From: a bacterium
GTDB taxonomy: Bacteria > Patescibacteria > CPR2 > UBA1875 > JAJYID01
Assembly (NCBI GenBank): GCA_030647205.1
Contig: JAUSJO010000003.1
Location: 1 to 64,000, forward strand
Length of the DNA stretch: 64,000 nt
Direction: 5' to 3'
Under the pieces are notes generated by a model. That model searched no databases. It saw nothing but the letters and a program-made list of their open reading frames with translations, and was not told the origin of the DNA. Positions within the stretch are counted from its first letter, which is position 1. Each line of letters opens with the position of its first letter. The position numbers were made by a program, and so were the translations under genes. This document shows positions 1-8,383 of this stretch, piece after piece.

Positions 1-111
1 TAAAGTGAACGAAGATTTTGAAAATAATGTTGTCTGAGCGTTCTAGCGAGTTCATTTTTTCAAACCTGAGTGAGCTGCAATCCGACACTTTGTCGCCGCC
101 ATAAGTCGCGA

Positions 112-147
112 TTTTTACTCCACTTTTTCTAAAAAAGTGGAGTAAAA
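112..147. terminator. Bidirectional intrinsic terminator downstream of rplI
   Basis: Near-perfect inverted repeat (TTTTTACTCCACTTTTT, then AAAAAAGTGGAGTAAAAA) with T-runs on both strands. It lies beyond the rplI stop and would end the ctpA-rplI transcript. The rest of 1-225 holds only a REP-like palindrome and no gene that I can support. Confidence 0.75.
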
Positions 148-181
148 AAAATATGACTGCTTTAGCAGATTTAATTAGTCT

Positions 182-208
182 GGATTCCGGATCAAGTCCG
201 GAATGACA
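182..208. repeat. REP-like palindrome, ATTCCGGA-N5-TCCGGAAT type
   Basis: Inverted repeat ATTCCGGA, 5-base loop, TCCGGAAT, followed by GACA. Near-identical copies lie at 22935-22962 and 29297-29322, always between genes. The palindrome class is widespread in bacterial intergenic DNA. Confidence 0.8.
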
Positions 209-225
209 AAAAAGAAGGACTTTTT

Positions 226-681
226 TTATTTCTCGCCGATGGCCGGGACCACTTCAATGGTGATGTCGGTTGATACGCCGTGGCCGAGTTTCACGTGTGC
301 GATGTGCTCGCCTTTTTCTCGGATAGTTTCTGGAAACTCTATGTTCGCTTTGTCTATTTCATAACCCATCTCAGACAGTTTATCTGCTACATCACGGTTT
401 GTTACAGAGCCAAAAAGTTTTCCTTCTTCTCCGGCCTGCATTTCCAGTTTTACTTTTACAGTTGCCAGTTTTTCTGCCATTTTCTCTGCTGTCTCAACCT
501 TACTCTGTTCTTCCTTTTTTATTTTCTCAAGTCGCACTTCTATCTTTTTCATCTCTTCATCGGTCGCTATAACGGCCAGCCCTTTTTTCAAAAGAAAGTT
601 TCTTGCGTAACCGTCTGGGACATTTTTTATGTCACCAACTTTACTTCCTTCTACGTTTTCCAGAAAAATTATTTTTACCAT
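226..681 (-). CDS. rplI: Ribosomal protein bL9
   Basis: Structural protein of the large ribosomal subunit that binds 23S rRNA near the L1 stalk. The 151 residues match the usual length. The N-terminal RNA-binding domain carries the family signature GDIKNVPDGYARNFLL (residues 16-31), a charged connecting helix follows (about 40-75), and a glycine-rich C-terminal domain ends the protein. AAGGAG six bases before the ATG supports the start. It begins 9 bases after the S41 protease stop, so the two are probably co-transcribed. bL9 is absent from several Candidate Phyla Radiation lineages, so its presence narrows the possible host within that group. Confidence 0.97.
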   Translation of the reverse strand: MVKIIFLENVEGSKVGDIKNVPDGYARNFLLKKGLAVIATDEEMKKIEVRLEKIKKEEQSKVETAEKMAEKLATVKVKLEMQAGEEGKLFGSVTNRDVADKLSEMGYEIDKANIEFPETIREKGEHIAHVKLGHGVSTDITIEVVPAIGEK

Positions 682-690
682 TTTATCTCC

Positions 691-1875
691 TTATTTTAGT
701 ATTTCCAGTGCCTTGTCCATTTGTGGATCACGGTTCGCGTTAAAGTCAGCATCTGTCAGCTCTACAACAACATCCGGTGTGATACCCGCTTTGTTGATAT
801 TTATATTCTTTGGTGTGTACCAGTGCGCAACCGTTATTTTAAGCTCTGAACCATCCGGTAGGTTCTCTAGTTCTTGGACCGATCCTTTCCCAAATGATTT
901 CTCTCCAACCAGCTGTCCTCTTCCATTATCATGGATTGCTCCGGCAACTATTTCAGACGCTGATGCCGAACCTTTATTAATTAGAACCACTAACGGATAC
1001 TTCCCTTTATCTGTCATTTTACCGTTTCCGCTTGCTTTGGAGGCTGTGCTTTTCCCGCTTTTTTCCTCTTTCTCGCTGACAACGGTTCCCTTTTCTATGA
1101 ATTCACTTGATACGTCGATAGCGCTGTCCAAAAGTCCGCCCGGATTGTTTCTGAGATCAAGTACTACTCCTCGTACATTCTGTGACATACCCGCGTCTTC
1201 TGCCTCTCTGATTAGAGTGGCTGTATCTTTGTCAAATCTTGAAACAGTAATCTTCAAAATTCCGTTATCGATGGAGTATTTTACACTTTTGACATCGATC
1301 TTTGCTCGTTTAATAGTATAGTCCTGATCTTTATCTGCTCGTGAAATAGTTAGTTTTACGTCTGTTCCCTCTTGTCCGCGGATTTTCATGACGGCGGTAT
1401 CAACGGGCATTCCCGTGGTGCTCTCATCGTTTATTTTCTTGATATAATCTCCCGCCTTTAGACCTGCTTTTGCCGCAGGAGAATCCGGAAGCGGGGCTAT
1501 AACGGTCAGCTTATCATTTTTTATGCCAATCTCTGCGCCGATGCCTGAAAAAGTGCCCGAAAGGTCATTCTCAAAGTTTTTAGCTTCGTCAGGCGTGAAA
1601 AACTCGGTATATGGATCGCCGGTGGACTGAACCATGCCGGAGATAGCGCCGTAAAGCATTTTTTGCGGATCGAGATTTCCGTCAAATTTATCGTTAACCG
1701 TATCCCATGCTTTCCAGAAAAGTCCAAAGTCGACGGGTTTCTGGGAAAATTTATTCGTGATTTGCGGGAGTATGTTGCCCGTTGGCAGAGACCTTGCATA
1801 ACCCAAGACATATCCTCCTGAAAAAAGGAGAAATGCAATAAAAAGAGATATTAATAAATTTTTCTTGTTCTTCAT
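691..1875 (-). CDS. ctpA: C-terminal processing protease, S41 family
   Basis: Membrane-anchored serine protease that clips or degrades extracytoplasmic proteins from their C-termini. The 394 residues contain an N-terminal membrane anchor (about 8-25), a PDZ domain (about 105-180, with SPAAKAGLKAGDYI) and the S41 protease domain. Ser305 in KGSASASEI and Lys330 in KSFGKG, 25 residues apart, fit the family Ser/Lys dyad. A peptidoglycan-binding domain is absent, as in short CtpA/CtpB proteins. It precedes rplI and follows three cell-wall hydrolase genes. CtpA homologues elsewhere control the turnover of such hydrolases, so a regulatory link is plausible but inferred. Confidence 0.93.
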   Translation of the reverse strand: MKNKKNLLISLFIAFLLFSGGYVLGYARSLPTGNILPQITNKFSQKPVDFGLFWKAWDTVNDKFDGNLDPQKMLYGAISGMVQSTGDPYTEFFTPDEAKNFENDLSGTFSGIGAEIGIKNDKLTVIAPLPDSPAAKAGLKAGDYIKKINDESTTGMPVDTAVMKIRGQEGTDVKLTISRADKDQDYTIKRAKIDVKSVKYSIDNGILKITVSRFDKDTATLIREAEDAGMSQNVRGVVLDLRNNPGGLLDSAIDVSSEFIEKGTVVSEKEEKSGKSTASKASGNGKMTDKGKYPLVVLINKGSASASEIVAGAIHDNGRGQLVGEKSFGKGSVQELENLPDGSELKITVAHWYTPKNININKAGITPDVVVELTDADFNANRDPQMDKALEILK

Positions 1876-1943
1876 AGATATTTAAAATACTCAAATATCA
1901 TATACTCTCAAGCAGTAAAAATCAATCGTATATTTGGAGAAAA

Positions 1944-3104
1944 TTAGTAGATCAGTACCTTATTGATACTTTTGCTGGAGTATTTATGGCCTATTTCGAA
2001 GTAAGGGTCGTTTACAAAGTAAGTATCCCCTGAATGTTTGATAATGACTATGAAATGCATGCCGCTGTAGTTTGCTATAACCGGCTTCCCGGCGTCCAGA
2101 GCTGCGTTTACCTGGCTCCAGTCGGGAGGATTACCGACAGCTCTCTCGTCGCCTGAGTGTCCCATATTTCCACCGCTGTAAGGACCGTCTTTGATTGCTT
2201 CTTGCTGGGGATTTATCGGACTACCGAGCATGGTGTGTACCATTGCGTAGCTAGTAATAAGGCATCCATCTGACCACATATACCAACCGGGTGAATATTC
2301 AAAGTTAGCCCAAGCAGGATCTTTCTGGCTGTAGTATGTATAAGGAGGATTGTTATCATTTACAACAATGAGATTTCCGTTTGGGTCGCCGCAGCCGCCG
2401 TAAATTTGACAGTAAAGAGTACCTCTTTTTGCTATTAAGCTATTGGCGTCTTGCTGAAGTAGGGCGGCATTAGTTTGAGCCATAGAAAGTAGGGTGTCTT
2501 TCCCCGCTCTTTTACCTGCAAGATCCGATTTCTGGGAAATAAGCTGATCCTTCATCTTCTCGGTTTCCTTTTTGTTGTTTTCCAAGTCTGCCTTCATCTG
2601 CTTAACTTTCTCAACCGTATCTTGGATTTTCATCTGCATAGTTTGCAGATACTCGCTTTTATCGACAAAGTCAGAAAAACTATTTGAGCTGGCGATCAGC
2701 TCTAGCGGAGATGTATTTGACTCTTCATAGATTACCCGCAGGTATTCATTGAGCGTATCTTTTTGTATTGTCAGATCTTTTTCTGTTTGGGTAATTTTTT
2801 CTCCAAGCAGTTGGATCTTATATTCAGTCGACTGTATCTGGAGTTGAGTTTGATTAATTTGTTCATTTAACATATTAATCTCATCCCCGAGTGTTTTAAT
2901 CTCATCCTTTTTTGCCGCAACACTCTGGTTTGTGGCGTCCAGCTGTGCATTGACGGCATTTAAGTCGTCCTGCAGGCTTGCATGAACTACTGATGTGTCG
3001 CCGGATGGAACCACCACCAAAGACATGACAAAGAGAACAACTATAATAGATGCCTTGAAAAATGAATTTGAAAATTTCTCACTAGTTTTCTTTGTCACGA
3101 GCAT
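1944..3104 (-). CDS. Secreted coiled-coil protein with C39-like peptidase head
   Basis: Exported protein of 386 residues: signal/anchor at 17-35, a long coiled coil (about 42-230) of the PcsB/EnvC type, a linker, and a C-terminal papain-like C39-type peptidase domain (about 255-386). Candidate catalytic residues are Cys281 (SDGCLITSYAM), His350 (GMHFIVI) and Asp366 (VNDPY). The coiled coil contains the block LNEYLRVIYEESNTSP, shared almost exactly with the next two genes, whose C-terminal domains differ. By analogy with PcsB and EnvC it is probably a wall or peptide hydrolase activated by FtsEX. A -10 (TATAAT) ends directly before the ATG, with TTGTAA 17 bases upstream, so the mRNA may be leaderless. 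Confidence 0.85.
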   Translation of the reverse strand: MLVTKKTSEKFSNSFFKASIIVVLFVMSLVVVPSGDTSVVHASLQDDLNAVNAQLDATNQSVAAKKDEIKTLGDEINMLNEQINQTQLQIQSTEYKIQLLGEKITQTEKDLTIQKDTLNEYLRVIYEESNTSPLELIASSNSFSDFVDKSEYLQTMQMKIQDTVEKVKQMKADLENNKKETEKMKDQLISQKSDLAGKRAGKDTLLSMAQTNAALLQQDANSLIAKRGTLYCQIYGGCGDPNGNLIVVNDNNPPYTYYSQKDPAWANFEYSPGWYMWSDGCLITSYAMVHTMLGSPINPQQEAIKDGPYSGGNMGHSGDERAVGNPPDWSQVNAALDAGKPVIANYSGMHFIVIIKHSGDTYFVNDPYFEIGHKYSSKSINKVLIY

Positions 3105-3144
3105 TATTATAATACTTTTATGTTTAATTTACAAAGTTACGGGG

Positions 3145-4437
3145 CTATAAAAAACCTCGGGGGTCGGTTGTACCTTCATACTTCGGTCCATGATAGGAAG
3201 GAGTATTGTAGAGGATGAAGTTCGTAAAGACACTAAAATGGAGATGCGAGCCAAATGAAAATCCTGTGTTTCCTTCGGTGCCTATGGCTTGTCCTTTGGC
3301 TACACTTTGCCCGGGGCCAACAGCAATGCTGCTTAAATGAGCATATAAAGTCACGAGTCCGTTAGGATGTCTTATTGCAATCCAGTTTCCCCAGCCTTGT
3401 GAGTTGTATGCAGACCCGGTATCATATACGCTTCCGTCTGCTGCAGCTTTTATAGTTCCTGGATAGCCCATCGAAATATCAAGGCCGTTATGAATTTTTC
3501 CACCGTAAGGTCCGCTCGGGTTACCGCACTGTGCAAACTCTGTACAGCCATATCCTTGGGTTAAACTTCCGGCTGATGGCCATATTAAGTATCCGCTACC
3601 GCCGCCTCCTGTATAGCTTGATTCCCCGCTGCTACTGCTACTTGCTATAGCCGCTTCATAAGCTACTCGGGCGTTTTCCATTTGTTTTTGTATGGAAGCG
3701 AGTTGGTTTTGATATGCAGCCTCTTGCCCCTTAGTACTTTGTAACAGCTGGTCTTTGCTTGCTCTTTGATTATCAAGGCCTTGTCTTTGGGCGACTTGCT
3801 GAGATTTCAGTTCTTTGACTTCCTGGCCCTTTTTTGTCAGCTCAGCTTTTTTATTTTCCAGCTCTTTTTTTAGATTCTTGATTTCATTAACTGTTTCTTT
3901 TACTTTTTCCTGCATCGTTAAAATATACTCAGTTTTATCTACGAAATCAGAAAAACTGTTAGAGGCAACAATTGTTTCCATGGTTGATGTATTGCTGTCT
4001 TCATATATCACCCGCAAGTACTCATTTAATGACTCTCTTTTTATTTTAAGGTTTGCCTCGGTCTCTGCTATCTTTTTAGTTGTATCTTCTATCTGAGAAT
4101 TGATTGAGTTCATTTGAGCCTGAGTAGCGTTTATTTGTGATTGGATGGTATTGATTTGATCATCAAACTTAGCCACTTCTCCGCTTAATGTTCGGGCTTC
4201 CACTTTCTTTCCGTTTAAGCTTTGATTTGTAGCGTTCTTTTGTGAGGTTAGATTGTTTATTTGCTGGTTATATTCTTGTTCGGTCATCTCGGCATAGGCC
4301 GGTTTGCTTTGCGAAGGGACGAAAACTACAGCTATCAAAAAAAGAGCCACGATACAAATAGCTCTATAAAATGCATTTGATAGATTTTGCTTTGTTTTTG
4401 TTTTGTAATTTGAAATTCTGGTTTTGGAATTTCTCAT
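3145..4437 (-). CDS. Coiled-coil peptidoglycan endopeptidase, M23 (LytM) family
   Basis: Secreted zinc endopeptidase expected to cut peptidoglycan cross-links. The protein has a signal peptide (about 22-42), a coiled coil (about 50-260), a Ser/Gly linker and an M23 domain (about 285-425). The zinc ligands are His316 and Asp320 (HNGLD) and His400 of the HLHF motif; His398 of that motif and the histidine in LYAHLS complete the site. The coiled coil carries LNEYLRVIYEDSNTS, shared with its neighbours. I chose the ATG at 4437 because GAGGGGG precedes it and the promoter -10 lies at 4459-4464, ruling out the upstream start. Likely an EnvC/PcsB-like effector of FtsEX. Confidence 0.93.
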   Translation of the reverse strand: MRNSKTRISNYKTKTKQNLSNAFYRAICIVALFLIAVVFVPSQSKPAYAEMTEQEYNQQINNLTSQKNATNQSLNGKKVEARTLSGEVAKFDDQINTIQSQINATQAQMNSINSQIEDTTKKIAETEANLKIKRESLNEYLRVIYEDSNTSTMETIVASNSFSDFVDKTEYILTMQEKVKETVNEIKNLKKELENKKAELTKKGQEVKELKSQQVAQRQGLDNQRASKDQLLQSTKGQEAAYQNQLASIQKQMENARVAYEAAIASSSSSGESSYTGGGGSGYLIWPSAGSLTQGYGCTEFAQCGNPSGPYGGKIHNGLDISMGYPGTIKAAADGSVYDTGSAYNSQGWGNWIAIRHPNGLVTLYAHLSSIAVGPGQSVAKGQAIGTEGNTGFSFGSHLHFSVFTNFILYNTPSYHGPKYEGTTDPRGFL

Positions 4438-4458
4438 TGTTCCCCCTCTACACACTAT

Positions 4459-4486
4459 ATCATAACAATTACTACCACCTTGTCAA
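4459..4486 (-). promoter_or_regulatory. Sigma-70 promoter of the M23 hydrolase gene
   Basis: On the minus strand TTGACA and TATGAT are separated by 16 bases, giving a start near 4452 and a 15-base leader holding the GAGGGGG ribosome-binding site. Confidence 0.75.
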
Positions 4487-4559
4487 GATTTTTATGGTAG
4501 CAATGTTATTTTACAGCATAAGAGGAAGAACGCAAGTATAAGAGTTACAAAAAAACAAA

Positions 4560-4589
4560 GAGGTTCAACCTATTGATAGGTTGAACCTC
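4560..4589. repeat. Palindrome at the 3' end of the REP-type transposase gene
   Basis: Perfect inverted repeat: GAGGTTCAACCTAT, TG, ATAGGTTGAACCTC. It touches the transposase stop codon. A second palindrome with the same AGGTTC(A/G)ACC outer arm lies upstream of the start (5251-5283). The pair could be the DNA ends recognised by this enzyme. Confidence 0.7.
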
Positions 4590-5212
4590 TAATCTAGGGT
4601 TAGGGGTTTAATGATTTGTAGGGAATCTGTTTTTAGATCTTCTACAAATTCTTTGTATTCATTCGATGTTTTAAATTGTTCAATAATTGCATAGTGATTT
4701 AGCCATGTTGGCTTCGTGGCATCATCCAAATAATATTTATAGCTGGAATAAGGGTATTCGTCTAATTTAATGTTTATGTCCAATGGGTTCATATGAATAT
4801 AGCGTGAAAGATGGACAAGATACTCATCCCTATCAACTAGTACGGCCTTGTATGTTCCCTGAAATAGGCTACCAACACGTTTATATTTTTTATTGAAATA
4901 TGCGACATATGCATTTGAAATACTTCTCATAAACTCGGTCATACTTGTTTCGTCGAGTTGTTTGACCAATAAATGAAAATGATTTGGCATGAGACAATAT
5001 GCAATAAGCTCTAAGGATTCTGATTTGTCCTTAACTCTAGTGTACCCCATATAGTCTCGTTCTTCTTCTGGAGATAATGACGTCTTCAAAAGCTGCAAAA
5101 AGACCTGATAATCTTTTTTGTCGGGAAAAATAGAGCGTTTTTCAACTCCGCGATTATAAATATGATAAATCCCGTCGGGAACAAATTTTTTGACAGTGTT
5201 CTTGCTTGGCAT
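4589..5212 (-). CDS. REP-associated tyrosine transposase (Y1, IS200-like)
   Basis: Single-strand DNA transposase of the Y1 HUH superfamily, 207 residues. The HUH motif is NHFHLLV (about residues 109-115). Candidate catalytic tyrosines lie in the following helix, in SNAYVAYFNKKYKRVGSLF. The MPNHFHLL and HMNPL blocks are typical of REP-associated enzymes, which are usually single-copy and handle palindromic intergenic elements rather than moving as a normal IS. The gene sits between two of the paralogous hydrolase genes and is bracketed by two related palindromes. No target duplication is evident. The frame is intact, so the protein may be active. Confidence 0.92.
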   Translation of the reverse strand: MPSKNTVKKFVPDGIYHIYNRGVEKRSIFPDKKDYQVFLQLLKTSLSPEEERDYMGYTRVKDKSESLELIAYCLMPNHFHLLVKQLDETSMTEFMRSISNAYVAYFNKKYKRVGSLFQGTYKAVLVDRDEYLVHLSRYIHMNPLDINIKLDEYPYSSYKYYLDDATKPTWLNHYAIIEQFKTSNEYKEFVEDLKTDSLQIIKPLTLD

Positions 5213-5250
5213 AACATAAACATTATCTGCTAATGGGAATGACCTGTCAA

Positions 5251-5283
5251 CAAGGTTCGACCCGCTAAGCGGGTCGAACCTTG
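5251..5283. repeat. Palindrome upstream of the REP-type transposase gene
   Basis: Perfect 15-bp arms, CAAGGTTCGACCCGC and GCGGGTCGAACCTTG, around TAA. It lacks a T-run on either side, so it is not an ordinary terminator. Its outer arm matches the palindrome at 4560-4589. Confidence 0.75.
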
Positions 5284-5291
5284 CAAGAGAC

Positions 5292-6338
5292 CTAGTTGAT
5301 GTATACTGTGCCGTAGTTGTAAGGATTGATAACCCGGGTTGAGAACGAGTATGGTATCCAGTTGTACTCTGAGATGAGGATTGTGCCGTTCCCGTAAACT
5401 GCCTCGACTATAGCTACGTGCCCATAGCCGCCGATATATGGAAAGACTGCAACGGCTCCAGGTGTTGGGCCGCCATTTGCCATGCCTGCCCATTGTCCGG
5501 CATTACCCGCTGCTCTTGGGACAGGTCTGCCTGCTGCTGCTCTTTTCCACGCAACGTATGATGTACACTCGCCTATTAGGTATCCCCAAGGGTCTGGCGT
5601 ATCTATTATATTCCTTGGCGGAGGGTTGCCAAAAGGATACCCGGACGAACCGCGTGATATTCCTTCGCCGAACTGTACGGACAAGGCTGCCTTTTGGGCG
5701 TAGAGATCGTCAAGTTGGTTCTGAAGACCTGCGGCATCGGAGTTAGCTTTTGCAAGGAGTGAATCTTTTAACGCCTTTTGCTGATCCATCCCCTGTTTTT
5801 GTAAAATCTGGCTCTTTTTCATTTCATCAAGGCTCTTTTTCTTTTGATCAAGCTCGTTTTTCAGTTTTTTTATTTTTTCCATAGCGGTCTTGATCTCGCC
5901 CTGCATTACCTGCAGGTACTCGCTTTTGTCTGCAAAATCGGCAAAACTGTTTGAACTGGCTATCTGCTCCATTGGAGAAGTATTGGACTCCTCATAGATA
6001 ACACGCAAATGTTCATTTAAAACAGCCTGTTGTTTTTTGAGTTCTACCTCGACTTCTTTGATTTTTTGGGTCGTTGTCTCTATCTCTATCTGGGTTGCTT
6101 CCATCTGAAGTTGAAGCTGGGCAACTTGCCCATCGATAATGTCAATTTGGTTTTGAAGGCTTGTGGCTTCTCCCCTTTTTGCCTCAAGGTTCTTAGAGAC
6201 TTGATCTATCTTGCCGTTTACTTCTTCGAGCGTTGCTGCCTCGGCATTCTGTGTTTTCGTGGGCACGGTAATCAAAGAAATAGAGAATAGCAAAATGACC
6301 GCAAATGCTTTTTGCAATGAGCTGGATTTCATATTCAT
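5292..6338 (-). CDS. Coiled-coil cell-wall hydrolase with CHAP domain (PcsB-like)
   Basis: Secreted 348-residue protein with a signal peptide (about 10-35), a coiled coil (about 37-225) and a C-terminal CHAP cysteine peptidase/amidase domain (about 250-348). The catalytic set is Cys258 (GECTSYVAWK), His307 (YGHVAIVE) and Glu324 (SEYNW). This is the architecture of PcsB, the FtsX-dependent septal hydrolase of streptococci. The coiled coil carries LNEHLRVIYEESNTSP, shared with the C39-like and M23 paralogues downstream. It is the hydrolase gene nearest to ftsX, separated by one copy of a 224-bp repeat. No clear ribosome-binding site precedes the ATG, so the start is less certain than the frame. 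Confidence 0.92.
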   Translation of the reverse strand: MNMKSSSLQKAFAVILLFSISLITVPTKTQNAEAATLEEVNGKIDQVSKNLEAKRGEATSLQNQIDIIDGQVAQLQLQMEATQIEIETTTQKIKEVEVELKKQQAVLNEHLRVIYEESNTSPMEQIASSNSFADFADKSEYLQVMQGEIKTAMEKIKKLKNELDQKKKSLDEMKKSQILQKQGMDQQKALKDSLLAKANSDAAGLQNQLDDLYAQKAALSVQFGEGISRGSSGYPFGNPPPRNIIDTPDPWGYLIGECTSYVAWKRAAAGRPVPRAAGNAGQWAGMANGGPTPGAVAVFPYIGGYGHVAIVEAVYGNGTILISEYNWIPYSFSTRVINPYNYGTVYIN

Positions 6339-6480
6339 ATAATGTTTTTTGAGTCCGAAGAAGTACTTGTTCTGCCAGTACTATTCAAGGCTCCCCCTTT
6401 AGTTTGAATGATATTTATGTCGTCCTATTCTTTTAATGTTTTTCGGGCAACCAGGGCATTCTCTCAAAGGCTGAGAGTTA

Positions 6481-6704
6481 AGTCAAGCATAAGGAGGTTA
6501 TAAACTTTTTGGCATCAAAAAGTAACAAAAAATGCTAGCTAACGGTTTTTCAAGGTGTCGTTTTTAAATTTCCTCATCTTTAAAAAACCGGACTCCTTCA
6601 GTCGGCCTAAAGGCTAATCGGTCTTTTTAAAGCACTCGGTCACTTAAAAATTTGCCTTTCAAAACCACGCTAGGAATTCGTTTCTTCGTGATGTTGGGAA
6701 GACT
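6481..6704. repeat. 224-bp direct repeat, copy 1
   Basis: About 90% identical by eye to 9513-9736, same orientation and length. It fills most of the 370-base gap between ftsX and the CHAP gene. Internal features are GCTAGCTAACGG and the hairpin CGGCCTAAAGGCTAATCG. Neither copy contains a usable ORF. Confidence 0.92.
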
Positions 6705-6710
6705 CAATAG

Positions 6711-7634
6711 CTAGGATTTTTTGAGATATTTTCTGATGGCTATGAAGCTTGAAGTGACGCCAATAGCGATGCCGACACCAAGCATCAAGACGATTAGAGA
6801 TCCAAGATTTTGCAGTAGAAATCCGAATACGTTGTTTCCAATGTCTCCTGTATCAAAATAGCTGTTTAAGAAATTAACAAGCAGTTTAAGAAGAATATAT
6901 AAGGCAGTTAAGGCTGCAATAGTGCCAAATACTCCATACATTATGCCCTCAACAAGAAAAGGCCCCTTGATAAACCATGGATTTGCGCCAACAAGTTTCA
7001 TTATCTCTATTTCGTTTTTATGTGTGTAGATAGCTGTTCTGATAGTGTTGTAAATAATTATCAGAGATGTGGCCATTAGGAAAATTGCTACGCTCCATCC
7101 TACGGTTTTGATAAATTGCGTAAGCTTTACAAGCCGGTCTATAGTTTCTTTGTTGTCTTTATAGCTGACCTTCCTGACAATAGGCTTATATTTTTCTTTT
7201 TCAAAGACAGGCAAAAGAGAATTATATTTTTGGGGGTCGTAAGCCTTGATCTCCAAACTGGCCGGAAGTGGATTTTCCCCGCTAGTATCGAGAGATTCTC
7301 TGAGCTGAGGGTTGTTTTTAAACTTTTCCTGATATTTTTGTTTTGCTTCGTCCTTTGAAACGTATCTCACTTTTTTTACATCTTGGTTGTCTGACAGCTC
7401 TTTTTGCAGGTCAAGGACTGTCTGTCCCTTGATGTTATCATTCAGGTAAACGCTGATATCTATTTTGTCTTGTATCGCTTGGATGCCTTGATTTAGTACT
7501 ATGTTGCCGATAAGAAAGATTGAGATAATAAATAATGTCAAAGTCATGATAATAGTGGACGCCAAAGACAACCATCCGTTTCGAAGGAAGTTCGTAAAGC
7601 CGGTTTTAATAAGTCTGTAAAGTGTTGTAAACAT
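6711..7634 (-). CDS. ftsX: Cell division ABC transporter permease FtsX
   Basis: Integral membrane partner of FtsE. The complex does not import a solute but passes ATP-driven shape changes to peptidoglycan hydrolases during division. The 307 residues give four membrane helices (about 20-46, 175-197, 222-250, 268-297) with a large outer loop between the first two (about 50-170) that binds the hydrolase in known systems. The start overlaps the ftsE stop by one base. Three coiled-coil hydrolase genes follow downstream, which are the obvious partners. Confidence 0.95.
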   Translation of the reverse strand: MFTTLYRLIKTGFTNFLRNGWLSLASTIIMTLTLFIISIFLIGNIVLNQGIQAIQDKIDISVYLNDNIKGQTVLDLQKELSDNQDVKKVRYVSKDEAKQKYQEKFKNNPQLRESLDTSGENPLPASLEIKAYDPQKYNSLLPVFEKEKYKPIVRKVSYKDNKETIDRLVKLTQFIKTVGWSVAIFLMATSLIIIYNTIRTAIYTHKNEIEIMKLVGANPWFIKGPFLVEGIMYGVFGTIAALTALYILLKLLVNFLNSYFDTGDIGNNVFGFLLQNLGSLIVLMLGVGIAIGVTSSFIAIRKYLKKS

Positions 7635-8320
7635 TATTGTAGTGTATATCTCCCTACTTCTTGATCTTTTATTAGTTTACCATTTTTGAGCGTAATAACC
7701 CTTTTCTTTAGTGTATTTACTATTTCTTTATTGTGTGTCGTTAAAATAACGGTCGTGCCATATTCATTTACTTTTAAAAGCAGGTCTATAATTTCCCAGG
7801 CGTTTTTAGGGTCAAGGTTTCCTGTTGGCTCATCAGCAATTAAGATTTTGGGGTCATGAATAAGCGCTCTTGCGATAGCTACCCTTTGTTTTTCTCCTCC
7901 TGAAAGCATGTTTGGAAAATCTTTACCTTTGTTTTCAAGTCCTACCATTTTCAAAATCTGAGGAACTCTGCTTCGGATGGTTTTATTACTGATGCCGGCA
8001 ACTTCCAAGGCATAGGCGATATTCTCATAGACCGTTTTCTTGGTTAAGAGCTTGAAATCCTGAAAAACCACCCCGATTTTCCGTCTCAAATAAGGGACAT
8101 CCTTCTTTTTAAGTTTTGAGTAGTCAATGCCACCGACCGTAATTTTTCCGGAAGTTTGTTCTTCTTCATGAGTTATAAGTTTTGTAAGCGTCGATTTCCC
8201 TGCGCCTGACAGACCAACAAAGATGACGAACTCCTTGGGCTTTATATGAACACTTATGTTGTCCAAAGCCTTTTTGCTGCTTTTGTCATATATTTTTGTT
8301 ACGCCTTCTAGATATATCAA
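7634..8320 (-). CDS. ftsE: Cell division ATP-binding protein FtsE
   Basis: Cytoplasmic ATPase of the FtsEX complex, 228 residues, the usual length. Walker A is GLSGAGKST (36-44), the ABC signature is LSGGEKQR (139-146), Walker B runs into DEPTGNLDP (from 163) and the H-loop is TTHNK. It lies between prfB and ftsX, a common order in Gram-positive bacteria and CPR genomes, and its stop overlaps the ftsX start, so the two are translationally coupled. Confidence 0.96.
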   Translation of the reverse strand: MIYLEGVTKIYDKSSKKALDNISVHIKPKEFVIFVGLSGAGKSTLTKLITHEEEQTSGKITVGGIDYSKLKKKDVPYLRRKIGVVFQDFKLLTKKTVYENIAYALEVAGISNKTIRSRVPQILKMVGLENKGKDFPNMLSGGEKQRVAIARALIHDPKILIADEPTGNLDPKNAWEIIDLLLKVNEYGTTVILTTHNKEIVNTLKKRVITLKNGKLIKDQEVGRYTLQ

Positions 8321-8383
8321 TTTTCTCTCCTAGTTTTCTTATTTTGTGATTTATTTCTCACGTTATTTAGGATAACAAACTTT

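Noticed and set aside
280..1321. Plus-strand frames opposite rplI and ctpA
   Set aside because: Low-complexity Phe/Ser/Leu composition is that of antisense shadows of AT-rich genes.
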